Part shown: piece after piece, positions 26,237 through 35,852 of the stretch
Layout of the letters: each line of letters starts with the position of its first letter
Position numbering within the stretch: the first letter of the stretch is position 1
NCBI GenBank assembly: GCA_036274675.1
Contig: DASUFE010000025.1
Coordinates: forward strand, 1-47,900
Source: DASUFE01 sp036274675
GTDB lineage: Bacteria; Pseudomonadota; Gammaproteobacteria; HTCC5015
Length of the DNA: 47,900 nucleotides
Direction of reading: 5' to 3'
Translations under genes and position numbers: made by a program
Notes under the pieces: generated by a model
Told to the model about the DNA's origin: nothing
What the model saw: only the letters and a program-made list of their open reading frames with translations
Database searches by the model: none

Positions 26237-27324
26237 CAGAAACTCTCCGCCACCGCCAGACACTCCTTGACCACCAGACGCGTCGCATCCAGCCTTGCCA
26301 ACCCGCGCGCATTCTGTCCCATGCGCAGCAGCCGCTTGCGGTCGACGCCCAGTTCACTCAGCCAGTCGCCCATGGCTTCCGGAGTCAGTTTCGATTGATT
26401 CGCCAGAATCGCCGCGCCGTTGTCCGCGAGGAAGCGCGCGTTACGGGTCTGGTGATCGTCCACCGCCTGCGGGAAAGGCACCAGTATCGAAGGCAGGCCG
26501 GCGGCGGCGAGTTCCGCCACTGTCATGGCGCCGGCACGGCACACTACGATATCGGCCCAGGCATAGGCTTGCGCCATATCGTCAATGAATGTCGTGACTT
26601 CTGCCGCAATGTCTTTGCTCTGATATAACCGTTGCGTGGCTTCCAGGTTGCCTTTGCCGGCCTGATGCCGGATCTCGGGCCACACTCCTGACGGCATGGT
26701 CGCAACCGCCTGCGGCACGATTTCATTCAGGAATATTGATCCCTGGCTGCCGCCGATCACCAGCAGGCGCAACCGTCCCTTGCGCTGGGACAAGCGGACA
26801 TCCGGCAATGGAATATTGGCGATATCCTCACGCACCGGGTTTCCCGTATGGTAAGCGTGCAACTCGGCTGGGAAAGTATTCGGAAACGCCTGCAATATCG
26901 AATTCGCCAGCTTCGACAGCATGCGGTTGGTAAACCCGGCAACTGCGTTCTGCTCATGGATGACGAGCGGTTTCAGCAGCAGCCTGCACATCAGGCCGCC
27001 GGGGGCGGCTGCATAACCGCCCATGCCCAGCACGACGCGCGGCTGTCTGCGCAGGATGACCCAGGCCGCCTGCAGGCAGGCCAGCAGTAGTTTGATGGGC
27101 ACCAGCAAGGCAGCAAGGCCCTTGCCTCTCAATCCCGAAATCTGCAGCCAGTGGATGGGAATTCCCGCAGCCGGCACGACGCGCGCCTCGATACCGTTGC
27201 GCGTACCCAACCAGACCACGGGCACGCGCTGGGCCATCAGTTCGCGCGCAACCGCCAGCGCCGGATAGACGTGACCGCCGGTTCCGCCAGCCATAATCAA
27301 AACCGGACGCGAATCAGCGTTCAT
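26236..27324 (-). CDS. murG: N-acetylglucosaminyltransferase MurG
   Basis: Peripheral inner-membrane GT28 enzyme turning lipid I into lipid II. N-terminal glycine loop AGGTGGHVYPALA (about 12-24), second glycine motif VIGGSQGS, and the UDP-GlcNAc-binding region CRAGAMTVAELAAAGLPSILVPFPQAVDDHQTRN-type signature near residues 260-290. 362 residues. GGAG precedes the ATG; the start overlaps ftsW by 11 nt. Confidence 0.97.
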   Translation of the reverse strand: MNADSRPVLIMAGGTGGHVYPALAVARELMAQRVPVVWLGTRNGIEARVVPAAGIPIHWLQISGLRGKGLAALLVPIKLLLACLQAAWVILRRQPRVVLGMGGYAAAPGGLMCRLLLKPLVIHEQNAVAGFTNRMLSKLANSILQAFPNTFPAELHAYHTGNPVREDIANIPLPDVRLSQRKGRLRLLVIGGSQGSIFLNEIVPQAVATMPSGVWPEIRHQAGKGNLEATQRLYQSKDIAAEVTTFIDDMAQAYAWADIVVCRAGAMTVAELAAAGLPSILVPFPQAVDDHQTRNARFLADNGAAILANQSKLTPEAMGDWLSELGVDRKRLLRMGQNARGLARLDATRLVVKECLAVAESF

Positions 27325-28540
27325 CGGTCAATTCTCCACGCACCCGGGGCATTGCGGACTTCTTCAACGTATGGGCCTGCGTCAGTGTCACTTCCAGATG
27401 CACGCGCATCAGCAGACCGATGCAAAGGCACATGACCAGGAGACTGCTGCCGCCTGCACTGACCAGCGGCAGCGTCAATCCCTTGGTCGGCAGCAGTCCC
27501 ATGCTGACGCCGACATTGATCATCGCCTGCAACGCTATCCATAGCGTGAGGCCATAGGCGAGATAGGCCCCGAATTTGAAGCCGTGTTTTTCGGCGGCCC
27601 AGCCGATGGCCATGCCACGCCATACGACCACCGCGAACAATGCAAGTACGCCCCAAACACCGAACAGGCCCAACTCTTCGCCGAGTATCGCCAGCAGGAA
27701 ATCGTTGTGCGCCTCCGGCAGATAAAAAAGTTTCTGCACGCTGCCGCCCAGCCCAACTCCGGTCCATCCGCCTGAACCGAAGGCAATCAGGGATTGAGTC
27801 AGCTGAAAGCCCGTATTGAAGGGGTCGGCCCACGGATCCAGGAAAGTGGTGAGACGTTGCATGCGATATGGCGAGGATATGGCCAACACCGCCATCAGGG
27901 CAGTCATGCCGGCCAGCAGCGCGCTGAACTGCCAAAACCGCACCCCCCCTAAAAACATGACACCAAGCGCGGTCAGCAGCAGCACGACCGCGGAGCCGAA
28001 ATCCGGCTGCGCGAGGATCAGCAGACAGGCGGCTCCCAGTACCGCGAGAGGCTTGATAAAACCGGTGATGGACGAGCGGACTTCCTGGCCGCGCCGGACC
28101 AGATAACCTGCCAGATAAATCAGCAGGAACAGCCGCGCGAATTCCGCAACCTGTAACCCGACCACACCGAGCCGCAGCCAGCGGGTGGCACCGTTCACGG
28201 TACGGCCGAGGCCGGGTATCAAGACCAGCACCAGCAGGAGCAGGGCGAACAACGCGAGCGCTGCGCCCGATTTTTCCCAGTGCACCAGACGCACTCGGTA
28301 CGCCAGCAAGGCCGCCATCACGCCTAATGCCATATAAAATAAATGGCGCTTTGCGTAATAGAAAGGATCCCCCAACTGTTTGTCGGAAATATCGATGGAT
28401 GCTGAAGTCACCATCACCAAGCCGATGGACAGCAGGAGCACCACGCTCAGCAGCAGTACCGCATCAACCGACAGCGGCAGCACGGGCTGCCTGCTGGAGA
28501 CCGCTCGCTGGAATCCCTGGAAATGTACGACTCTATTCAT
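27314..28540 (-). CDS. ftsW: SEDS peptidoglycan polymerase FtsW
   Basis: Septal glycan polymerase working with FtsI. About ten membrane helices start at residue 31; the long periplasmic loop has FLDPWADPFNTGFQ, GGWTGVGLGGS and the conserved PEAHNDF with its essential Asp. The C-terminal SEDS signature (GLLPTKGLTLPLVSAGGSS) is intact. I start it at the ATG at 28540, which overlaps the murD stop (ATGAATAG) and has AAGGTG upstream, giving 408 residues; the longer frame adds a non-hydrophobic 17-residue tail. Confidence 0.96.
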   Translation of the reverse strand: MNRVVHFQGFQRAVSSRQPVLPLSVDAVLLLSVVLLLSIGLVMVTSASIDISDKQLGDPFYYAKRHLFYMALGVMAALLAYRVRLVHWEKSGAALALFALLLLVLVLIPGLGRTVNGATRWLRLGVVGLQVAEFARLFLLIYLAGYLVRRGQEVRSSITGFIKPLAVLGAACLLILAQPDFGSAVVLLLTALGVMFLGGVRFWQFSALLAGMTALMAVLAISSPYRMQRLTTFLDPWADPFNTGFQLTQSLIAFGSGGWTGVGLGGSVQKLFYLPEAHNDFLLAILGEELGLFGVWGVLALFAVVVWRGMAIGWAAEKHGFKFGAYLAYGLTLWIALQAMINVGVSMGLLPTKGLTLPLVSAGGSSLLVMCLCIGLLMRVHLEVTLTQAHTLKKSAMPRVRGELTDER

Positions 28541-29888
28541 GCGGCAACACCTTGTGAACGCAACGCGCGAAATCGTCTCCGCGCGCCGCATAGCTTGTGT
28601 ACATATCGAGGCTGGCGCAGGCCGGCGCCAGCAGCACCGTGTCGCCGGGCCGGGCCATTGCAGCCGCCCTGGTCACAGCTTCTTCCATATTATTGAGCCG
28701 TATGCAGGGGGCCACATCCGCCAGCGCCTGTTCGATCAATGCCGCATCACGACCGAACAGCAGGACGGCCTTGACACGATTTGTGACAGACGGCCGCAAT
28801 ACTGAAAAGTCAGCGCCCTTGCCGTCGCCGCCGGCGATCAGAATGATCGGTGGATCGAAACTCTCCAGCGCCGCCGCCGAAGCACCGACATTGGTGGCCT
28901 TCGAATCGTTGATCCAGCGTATGCCGTTGCGCTGCGCCACCAGACGGCAACGATGCGGCAGGCCGGTGAATTCGGGCAGATATTCCACAACGGTTTCGAG
29001 CGCGATACCGGACGCCTGCAGCAGCGCAAGAGTTGCCAGAGCATTCATCCAGTTATGCCTGCCCTGTATGCCAAGCCGGTCGACCGGCAACAATTTGAGA
29101 TCGCCGCAGGCAAGCCAGATTTTCCCGCCGGCCTCGACCAGACCGAATTCGTCGCTGCGCGACGGCGCTGCGGTGCCGAATGACAATACGCTTTTGCCGA
29201 CCGGCATCGCGCTGACTCTTACATCGTCCCTGTTGACGATACACCAGTCAGCTTGCCGGTAAATCTGCGCCTTGCTGGCGGTATAGGCATCTATATCGGG
29301 ATACCGGTCCATATGATCATCGCTGACATTCAGCACGACGGCGGCACGGGGCCGCAGACTTTGGGTAAGATCGAGCTGGAAACTGGAGAGCTCGAGTACG
29401 TAAAAATCGGGAGCAGGCTCGGTAATAAGGTCGAGCGCGGCCGTGCCCAGGTTGCCACCGGTACGCACCTTGTATCCGGCGCGCTCCAGCAGATAACCGG
29501 CGAGAGTGGTGACCGTGCTCTTGCCATTGGAGCCGGTAATGCCGATTACGGGCGCATTCGAATAATCCGCGAAAATCTCAATGTCGCCGACGACGCGTAT
29601 GCCCTGCTGCCGCGCCAGCTCCACGAAGGGATGCCGCAGATCGATCCCCGGGCTCAGCACCAGCGTGCGGATCCCCTGCAAGGCCCCGTTATCGAATCCT
29701 CCCGTGAGGATCTCGGAACCGGCGAACTCCTGCCTGAATATTTTCAATTGCGGCGGCTCGTCGCGGCTGTCGATGACGCGGAACGGTATATTCCGCCGTT
29801 GCAGGAAGCGCGCGCACGAGATTCCGGTGACACCCATGCCTGCAATCAGGGTGTCGGTTTTGTCGGTTTGTTGCCGCAGTGACATCAT
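28533..29888 (-). CDS. murD: UDP-N-acetylmuramoylalanine--D-glutamate ligase
   Basis: Second Mur ligase, adding D-Glu. N-terminal GMGVTGISCARFL, ATP P-loop GSNGKST (119-125), NVSDDHMDRYPD with metal ligands, and NDSKATN in the C-terminal domain. 451 residues. ATGATG at the start leaves a three-nucleotide ambiguity (29888 or 29885). The gap to mraY is 2 nt. Confidence 0.97.
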   Translation of the reverse strand: MMSLRQQTDKTDTLIAGMGVTGISCARFLQRRNIPFRVIDSRDEPPQLKIFRQEFAGSEILTGGFDNGALQGIRTLVLSPGIDLRHPFVELARQQGIRVVGDIEIFADYSNAPVIGITGSNGKSTVTTLAGYLLERAGYKVRTGGNLGTAALDLITEPAPDFYVLELSSFQLDLTQSLRPRAAVVLNVSDDHMDRYPDIDAYTASKAQIYRQADWCIVNRDDVRVSAMPVGKSVLSFGTAAPSRSDEFGLVEAGGKIWLACGDLKLLPVDRLGIQGRHNWMNALATLALLQASGIALETVVEYLPEFTGLPHRCRLVAQRNGIRWINDSKATNVGASAAALESFDPPIILIAGGDGKGADFSVLRPSVTNRVKAVLLFGRDAALIEQALADVAPCIRLNNMEEAVTRAAAMARPGDTVLLAPACASLDMYTSYAARGDDFARCVHKVLPHE

Positions 29889-29890
29889 GC

Positions 29891-30973
29891 TCAGCGTATC
29901 TTCAGTGTTCCCAATCCGATCAGAACCAGAATGACGGTGATGATCCAGAAACGCACGATCACGCGCGGTTCCGGCCAGCCTTTTAACTCAAAGTGGTGAT
30001 GCAGCGGCGCCATGGCAAAAATCCGCCGTCCAGTCAGTTTGAAAGAACCAACCTGAAGAATGACCGATACGGTTTCCATCACAAAGACACCGCCCATGAT
30101 CAGCAGCACGATTTCCTGGTGCACCAGCACTGCGATCGTGCCGAGCGCAGCGCCGAGCGCGAGCGCGCCCACGTCACCCATAAAGACCTGGGCGGGATAG
30201 GTGTTAAACCACAGAAATCCCAGTCCGGCGCCCATGAGCGCACTGCAGAAAATGATCAGCTCGCCCACGCCCGGTACATACGGAATATTCAGATAATTCG
30301 AGAAATTGACGTTACCGGCCGCGTAGGTGAATACGGCCAGCCCCCCGGCAACCAGCACGCAAGGCAGTATCGCCAGACCATCGAGTCCGTCCGTCAGATT
30401 AACCGCATTACTGAAGCCGACAATCATCAGATAAGTGAATGGGATGAAGAGCCAGCCCATCTCGAAAATAAAGTTCTTGAAAATCGGCACCAGCAACACT
30501 GTCTCTCCCGGTCCCTGCGCGCTCCAGTAGAGGTAGACGCCCACCGTCAGCCCGAACAATGACTGCCAGAAATACTTGGCCTTCGCGGACAGACCCTTGG
30601 AATTTTTCAGTATCAGTTTCCGGTAGTCGTCCACCCAGCCGATAATGCCGAACAGCACGGTGACGATGACCACGATCCAGACATAGCGGTTTTGCAGATT
30701 CGACCACAGCAGCGTGCTGACCAGTATTGAAACCAGGATCAACGCGCCACCCATGGTCGGCGTGCCAGCCTTGGATAAATGCGACTGGGGTCCGTCGCTG
30801 CGGACATTCTGGCCGATCTTGTAGCTGCTCAACCGCCGTATCATCGGCGGACCGATCATCAGGGAAATAAACAGCGCCGTCAGAGCGCTGCAGATGCCCC
30901 TCAAGGTCAGGGCCTGAAAGGCGCTGAAGCCCGAATGAAAATGTTCCAGCCAGTGCACTATATAAATAAGCAT
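29891..30973 (-). CDS. mraY: Phospho-MurNAc-pentapeptide transferase MraY
   Basis: Polytopic inner-membrane enzyme making lipid I from undecaprenyl phosphate. Catalytic aspartates are seen in GWVDDYRK and NLTDGLDGLA, with the MGDVGALALGA Mg-binding region and the PLHHHFE motif (APLHHHFELKGW). About ten membrane segments. I use the ATG at 30973, which overlaps the murF stop (TGATG) and has AAAGGGGGG upstream, giving 360 residues as in E. coli; a TTG three bases earlier is less likely. Confidence 0.97.
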   Translation of the reverse strand: MLIYIVHWLEHFHSGFSAFQALTLRGICSALTALFISLMIGPPMIRRLSSYKIGQNVRSDGPQSHLSKAGTPTMGGALILVSILVSTLLWSNLQNRYVWIVVIVTVLFGIIGWVDDYRKLILKNSKGLSAKAKYFWQSLFGLTVGVYLYWSAQGPGETVLLVPIFKNFIFEMGWLFIPFTYLMIVGFSNAVNLTDGLDGLAILPCVLVAGGLAVFTYAAGNVNFSNYLNIPYVPGVGELIIFCSALMGAGLGFLWFNTYPAQVFMGDVGALALGAALGTIAVLVHQEIVLLIMGGVFVMETVSVILQVGSFKLTGRRIFAMAPLHHHFELKGWPEPRVIVRFWIITVILVLIGLGTLKIR

Positions 30974-32328
30974 CAATGCCCCCCTTTGCCGGCTTGGCGG
31001 TCCGGTTCCGCGAGTAACTCCATTACCACCTGCTCCATATGCATGGTGCGCGATCCCTTTATTAATAAATTCACCGCCGGCCCCGCGCCCGCCTTGAGAG
31101 CGTCCGTCAGCGACGGTATCGAATCATAGGATTCAGCGCCCTTGCCGAAACTGCGCGCCGCGTGCTTGCTCAACACGCCCAGCGTGAATAAGCGCCGGAT
31201 ACCGGCCGCGCGCGCAAGCTCCCCGATGCGCTCATGCTGTTGCGCAGACCCGGGACCGAGCTCACCCATGTCGCCCAGCACCAGCCAGGCTTCACCCGGT
31301 GATTGGGTTATCACCTCCAGTGCGGCCTGTACCGAGCCCGGATTGGCGTTATAGGTGTCGTCCAGAATCTGCATGCCGGCAAGACCGCGTTGCGGATACA
31401 ACCGTCCTTTTACAGGCTGCACACTTTCCAATCCGCGCTTGATATGGGCGAACTCTATACCGGCGCTCAGAGCCGTTGCCGCCGCCGCCAGGGCGTTGCG
31501 CGCGTTGTGCCTGCCCGGCAAAGGCAGACGTAATTCGCAACCGTCGCCGCGAGCACTGATCTGTAAATGGTTCGAGGAGGCTTCCCAGCGTCCGCTGACA
31601 TCGGCTGTGCCGTCCAGGGAAAATTCGATACGCCGCAAGTGCGCGGTCTTTTCCCTCCATAAGGGCGCGAACGCGTCATCGGCATTGATAACGGCGGTGC
31701 CGTCAGGGCGGATGTGCTCATAAATTTCGGCTTTCGCACGCGCCACGCCTTCCATCGTTCCGAAGCCTTCCAGATGCGCAGGCCCCGCGTTGGTAATGAC
31801 CGCCGAATCCGGCGCGGCCAACTGGGACAAGTAACGGATCTCGCCGGGATGGTTAGCGCCCATCTCGATAACCGCATAACGATGAGTATCGCGCAATCGC
31901 AACAGAGTCAGCGGTACGCCGATATCGTTGTTCAGATTGCCTTGCGTGACCAGCGTCTCTCCGGCCTGCCGCATGATGGATGCCAGCATTTCCTTGACCG
32001 TGGTTTTGCCGTTACTGCCGGTTACCGCGGCCAGCTGCGGCCGGTATTGATCGCGCCAAAGCCTGGCCAGGCGGCCCAGACCCAGCCGCGTATCATCGAT
32101 TACGATCTGCGATATATCGAGCTCCGCCCGCTGCTGCACCATAACGCCGGATGCGCCCCTGCCTGCAACCTCGCGCAAGAAATCGTGCCCATTAAAGCGC
32201 TCGCCCTTGAGCGCGACGAACAGCTCATCTTTGGCGACGCTGCGGCTGTCGATACTCACGCCTTGCAGCGGCCTGTCTGCGCCGAAGAGCCGCCCGTTCA
32301 AGGCCGAGGCGATCTCACTGTACTTCAT
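30973..32328 (-). CDS. murF: UDP-MurNAc-tripeptide--D-alanyl-D-alanine ligase
   Basis: Adds the D-Ala-D-Ala dipeptide made by the Ddl encoded downstream. P-loop GSNGKTT (104-110), IEMGANHPGEI, DDTYNANPGS and LVLGDMGELG are the expected marks. 451 residues. The ATG at 32328 (MKYSEIASALNGRLFGA) has GGGAGG upstream and overlaps murE by 14 nt; a longer frame to 32376 adds 16 residues without support. Confidence 0.96.
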   Translation of the reverse strand: MKYSEIASALNGRLFGADRPLQGVSIDSRSVAKDELFVALKGERFNGHDFLREVAGRGASGVMVQQRAELDISQIVIDDTRLGLGRLARLWRDQYRPQLAAVTGSNGKTTVKEMLASIMRQAGETLVTQGNLNNDIGVPLTLLRLRDTHRYAVIEMGANHPGEIRYLSQLAAPDSAVITNAGPAHLEGFGTMEGVARAKAEIYEHIRPDGTAVINADDAFAPLWREKTAHLRRIEFSLDGTADVSGRWEASSNHLQISARGDGCELRLPLPGRHNARNALAAAATALSAGIEFAHIKRGLESVQPVKGRLYPQRGLAGMQILDDTYNANPGSVQAALEVITQSPGEAWLVLGDMGELGPGSAQQHERIGELARAAGIRRLFTLGVLSKHAARSFGKGAESYDSIPSLTDALKAGAGPAVNLLIKGSRTMHMEQVVMELLAEPDRQAGKGGH

Positions 32329-33871
32329 CGCCGTCCTCCCGCATCCCGAATGCCGTACATACCACGGACTGATCACTGAAAGGTTTTTTCACTCCGGCGA
32401 TCTCCTGGTAGGTTTCATGCCCCTTACCGGCCACCAGCACCACATCGCCGGGTACGGCTTCATCGAGCGCCGCCAGAATCGCCTGCGCCCGGTCATGGAT
32501 GACCTGCACCGACCCGGCATTGGAGCAACCCGCGAGTATATCGGCGGTAATCTTCTGCGGCGGCTCGTTTCTCGGATTGTCGTCAGTCACGATCACCCTG
32601 TCCGCAAAACGGGCTGCGATGCCGCCCATCAACGGACGTTTGCCGGCATCCCGATTGCCTCCGCAACCGAATACGCAGTGCAAGCGCCCGGTTACATGCC
32701 GGCGCGCCTCCTTCAGAACGGTTTCCAGCGCCTGCGGTGTATGCGCGTAATCAATGATGACAGAAGGGTAACCCGGCTTTTCCAACAACTGCATGCGTCC
32801 GCGCACCGGGCGCAGTTTCGCGATCGCTTTGGCAATCTCCTCCATTCCAAAATTCAGTCTTCTCAAGGTACTGGCGACTGCCAACACATTCTTGGCATTG
32901 AATGAGCCCAACAGGGACGCCTCGATATCGAAATTACCTTCGGGCGCGGAGAGGCGAAGCAGAAATCCCTTATCATGGAATGCAGCGATCCGGCCCCAAA
33001 CCCAATCCTCAGCACGGGTTAAATCAAAATCCGCATCCCCAATGCCATACACAGTAATTGGATAGCGCCGATGATGGCTGTCCCAGAGATCGCGCCCAAA
33101 CTCATCCTGGATATTTAATACTCCGGACTGTAGATCAGGCCATGCGAATAGACGGCTTTTCGCCTGGCGATAAGCTTCAAGATTCAGGTGATAATCCAGA
33201 TGATCGCGTCCCAGATTCGTCAGAATCGCCACTTCAATATGCATGCCGCTCATCCGACCCTGTTCGAGGGCGTGCGAAGAGGCCTCCATTGAGACATAGG
33301 CCGCCTTCTGTGCCAGCATGTCAGCCAGCAACGACTGGAGCGTCAAGGCATCAGGTGTCGTATGCGTGCCAGCTGTCAAACTCTTATAAAACCCGTTACC
33401 AGTCGTACCGATGATTCCGCAGGAATGAACACGCGCAGTCAGAATGTCGATCGCCTGTGCTACAAAGTGACTGACCGAGGTCTTGCCGTCCGTTCCCGTA
33501 ACCGCGACAACTTTTAAATGACGCGACGGATCTCCATGGAAGCGTCCGGCAAATATGCCCAAATGCTCCCTCAATGCTGGATCGTGAAGCATTGGTACCT
33601 GCCGGCGCCGGGCGTTTTCCTTCAATAAATCATCAACCGGTGATTCATGGATAACCGCGACCGCACCGCGGTCGAGGGCCATGCCGATGAAAGCGCCGCC
33701 ATCCTGGCGCGTGCCGCTTAGCGCGAAAAACACGTCTCCCGGGCGGACCTGGCGACTGTCCGAGCTCAAACCGAGACAGCGCACACCATGTATGGAAGCA
33801 TCCCCGGTCATGACCAGTGCGTCCAACATACGCTCCAGTGAAAAACCCTGCGTGACGCCGGCGGCCATCAT
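32315..33871 (-). CDS. murE: UDP-MurNAc-dipeptide--meso-diaminopimelate ligase
   Basis: Third Mur ligase. P-loop GTDGKTS (126-132); EASSHAL; and the specificity motif DNPR at 431-434, which marks enzymes that add meso-diaminopimelate, not lysine. 518 residues. ATGATG at the start; the first ATG overlaps the ftsI stop. The DAP specificity agrees with a Gram-negative wall. Confidence 0.97.
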   Translation of the reverse strand: MMAAGVTQGFSLERMLDALVMTGDASIHGVRCLGLSSDSRQVRPGDVFFALSGTRQDGGAFIGMALDRGAVAVIHESPVDDLLKENARRRQVPMLHDPALREHLGIFAGRFHGDPSRHLKVVAVTGTDGKTSVSHFVAQAIDILTARVHSCGIIGTTGNGFYKSLTAGTHTTPDALTLQSLLADMLAQKAAYVSMEASSHALEQGRMSGMHIEVAILTNLGRDHLDYHLNLEAYRQAKSRLFAWPDLQSGVLNIQDEFGRDLWDSHHRRYPITVYGIGDADFDLTRAEDWVWGRIAAFHDKGFLLRLSAPEGNFDIEASLLGSFNAKNVLAVASTLRRLNFGMEEIAKAIAKLRPVRGRMQLLEKPGYPSVIIDYAHTPQALETVLKEARRHVTGRLHCVFGCGGNRDAGKRPLMGGIAARFADRVIVTDDNPRNEPPQKITADILAGCSNAGSVQVIHDRAQAILAALDEAVPGDVVLVAGKGHETYQEIAGVKKPFSDQSVVCTAFGMREDGDEVQ

Positions 33872-35583
33872 GTTCGATCCCCGGGATTTGAGCCGCCGCC
33901 GACATATAAGGAGCGGATGTCGTCGGGAGCCACATTGAGTAAGCGCAGGGCGTCACGCATGACACTGGCAAATACCGGCGCGGCTATTTCGCTGCCGTAA
34001 TACTTGCCTTTGCCCGGATTATTTATCACCACCACCGTCACCAGTTCCGGACGCGTCGCCGGAGCCATACCCACAAACAGAGCGACATACTCGCTCTCTG
34101 AATAACCACCTGCGATCGACTTGCGCGCCGTACCCGTCTTGCCGGCAATCTTGTAACCGGGTACCCGCGCCGCGCGTCCCGTGCCATCACCATTGACCGC
34201 GCTGACCAGCATTCGTCTTACCTGATCGACGGTTTTTTCGCTCAACACCCGCGTCGCAACCGGCTTCTCGCGACGCAACTGGAAGCTGACCGGATAGCTG
34301 TACCCGCCATTGGCGATAATTGAATACGCATGCGCAAGTTGCAGCGCGGTCGTCGACAGTCCGTAACCGTATGACAGAGTCGCGTGCTCCGCCGCGCTCC
34401 AGTGCTCAAAGTGCCCAAGATAGCCGGGCACCTCGCCTGGAAAGCCGCTATTGGTCAGATGCCCGAAACCGAAGCGGTCGTAGACGTTCCAAAGATCGCT
34501 GGCCGGCATACCGAGGGCGATCTTGGTGGCGCCCACGTTGCTGGAATAGCGGAGAATTCCTTCTATATCCAGCACTCCGCGGTCTTGCGAGTCATTGATG
34601 GTGTAGTTCGAGATTTTGATGTAACCCGGCGAAGTATTGATCTTCGAATCCGGCCGTATGTAACCGTTTTCGAGAGCAGCCGCTATGGTGAACGGCTTCA
34701 TTGTCGAGCCAGGCTCAAAAACGTCGGTGGCACCCCGGTTGCGATAATTTTCGCCCAACAGATCCTTGCGATTATGAGGATTGAACGCCGGCTGATTGAC
34801 CATCGCCAGCACCTCGCCGCTGTTGCAATCCAGCATGACCAGCGAACCTGACTCGGCATTCTGCTGCAGCACCGCGGCTTTCAATTCGCGGTAAGCCAGA
34901 TACTGCAGGCGCCTGTCGATACTCAACTGCAGATCCCGGCCCGGTTCAGCGGGACGAATGCTTTCTATATCGGCGACGGTCCTTCCCAGACGGTCGCGCA
35001 AAACTCTTTTCAGGCCGGGTTTTCCGGCGAGCCAGCTGTCATAGGCGAGCTCGATTCCTTCCTGACCATGATCGTCAATATCGGTGAAACCCAGAACATG
35101 TGCTCCAACTTCAGCGCTCGGGTAATAGCGCCGGTATTCGGTCTGCAGAGACACCCCCCTAAGCCCCAGTGCGGCCACTTCTCCCGCCAGATCCGGCGGC
35201 AGTTGCCGTTTGATGTAGAGAAATTCGCGGTCTTTCGAGGACGCGACTTTCTTCCTGAGCACACCGGGATCCAGTTCCAGTTTACCGGCCAAAGCGCGCA
35301 CGGCGTTCGAATCCTGGAGGAACTCCCCAGGATTGACCCATACAGAATCGACCGGAGTACTAATGGCCAGGGGTTCACCGTTTCGATCAGTAATCGTTCC
35401 CCTGTAGGCAGGCACATCAACAACTCTCTGCTGCCTTGCATTACCCTGATAGCTGAGAAAATCGCGGTGTAACACCTGCAAATCATAAGCTCGACCTGCC
35501 AAGGCAATGAGGCCCGCTCCCATGACAAACATAAGCAAGCCGCGGCGGTATGGCATCGTGAGGCTGTTCTTGTCCAAACGCAT
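33868..35583 (-). CDS. ftsI: Septal transpeptidase FtsI (PBP3)
   Basis: Class B penicillin-binding protein crosslinking septal peptidoglycan with FtsW. A short cytoplasmic tail and one membrane helix (about 13-32) precede the pedestal domain (RGTITDRNGEPLA) and the transpeptidase domain with catalytic Ser293 in STMK, SSN at 346-348 and KTG at 481-483. 571 residues. GAGAG lies before the ATG. Gap to ftsL 2 nt. Confidence 0.97.
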   Translation of the reverse strand: MRLDKNSLTMPYRRGLLMFVMGAGLIALAGRAYDLQVLHRDFLSYQGNARQQRVVDVPAYRGTITDRNGEPLAISTPVDSVWVNPGEFLQDSNAVRALAGKLELDPGVLRKKVASSKDREFLYIKRQLPPDLAGEVAALGLRGVSLQTEYRRYYPSAEVGAHVLGFTDIDDHGQEGIELAYDSWLAGKPGLKRVLRDRLGRTVADIESIRPAEPGRDLQLSIDRRLQYLAYRELKAAVLQQNAESGSLVMLDCNSGEVLAMVNQPAFNPHNRKDLLGENYRNRGATDVFEPGSTMKPFTIAAALENGYIRPDSKINTSPGYIKISNYTINDSQDRGVLDIEGILRYSSNVGATKIALGMPASDLWNVYDRFGFGHLTNSGFPGEVPGYLGHFEHWSAAEHATLSYGYGLSTTALQLAHAYSIIANGGYSYPVSFQLRREKPVATRVLSEKTVDQVRRMLVSAVNGDGTGRAARVPGYKIAGKTGTARKSIAGGYSESEYVALFVGMAPATRPELVTVVVINNPGKGKYYGSEIAAPVFASVMRDALRLLNVAPDDIRSLYVGGGSNPGDRT

Positions 35584-35585
35584 AG

Positions 35586-35852
35586 TTATCTCTCGATCAT
35601 CTCCACGGCATCAATGCCCGGTACCGACATTTGCAATTGTTCTCGTGCGATGTTTTCAACCCTGCCATGCGCCGACCATGCGCTCTGTTCGAGCTGAAGG
35701 CGTCCGAATTCCATAATCAGACCGTCTTTCGCCTGCTGCAGGGATTGCAACTCCACAAACAGCGTCCGACTGTAGTGCTTGGTATACACAAGGCCGACGG
35801 AAGAACCAAGAACGGCGCACAACAAAAAACCGAATGGAAGAACTCTGCTCAA
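35586..35852 (-). CDS. ftsL: Cell division protein FtsL
   Basis: Small bitopic partner of FtsB and FtsQ. 88 residues: a membrane helix at about 5-25, then a periplasmic coiled-coil stretch (about 30-65) and the C-terminal VENIAREQLQMSVPG that resembles the FtsL/FtsI-activating region. The start is a TTG at 35852, overlapping the rsmH stop (TTGA), with GGAG 8 nt upstream; no ATG fits. Position between rsmH and ftsI supports the call, as sequence conservation in this family is low. Confidence 0.92.
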   Translation of the reverse strand: MSRVLPFGFLLCAVLGSSVGLVYTKHYSRTLFVELQSLQQAKDGLIMEFGRLQLEQSAWSAHGRVENIAREQLQMSVPGIDAVEMIER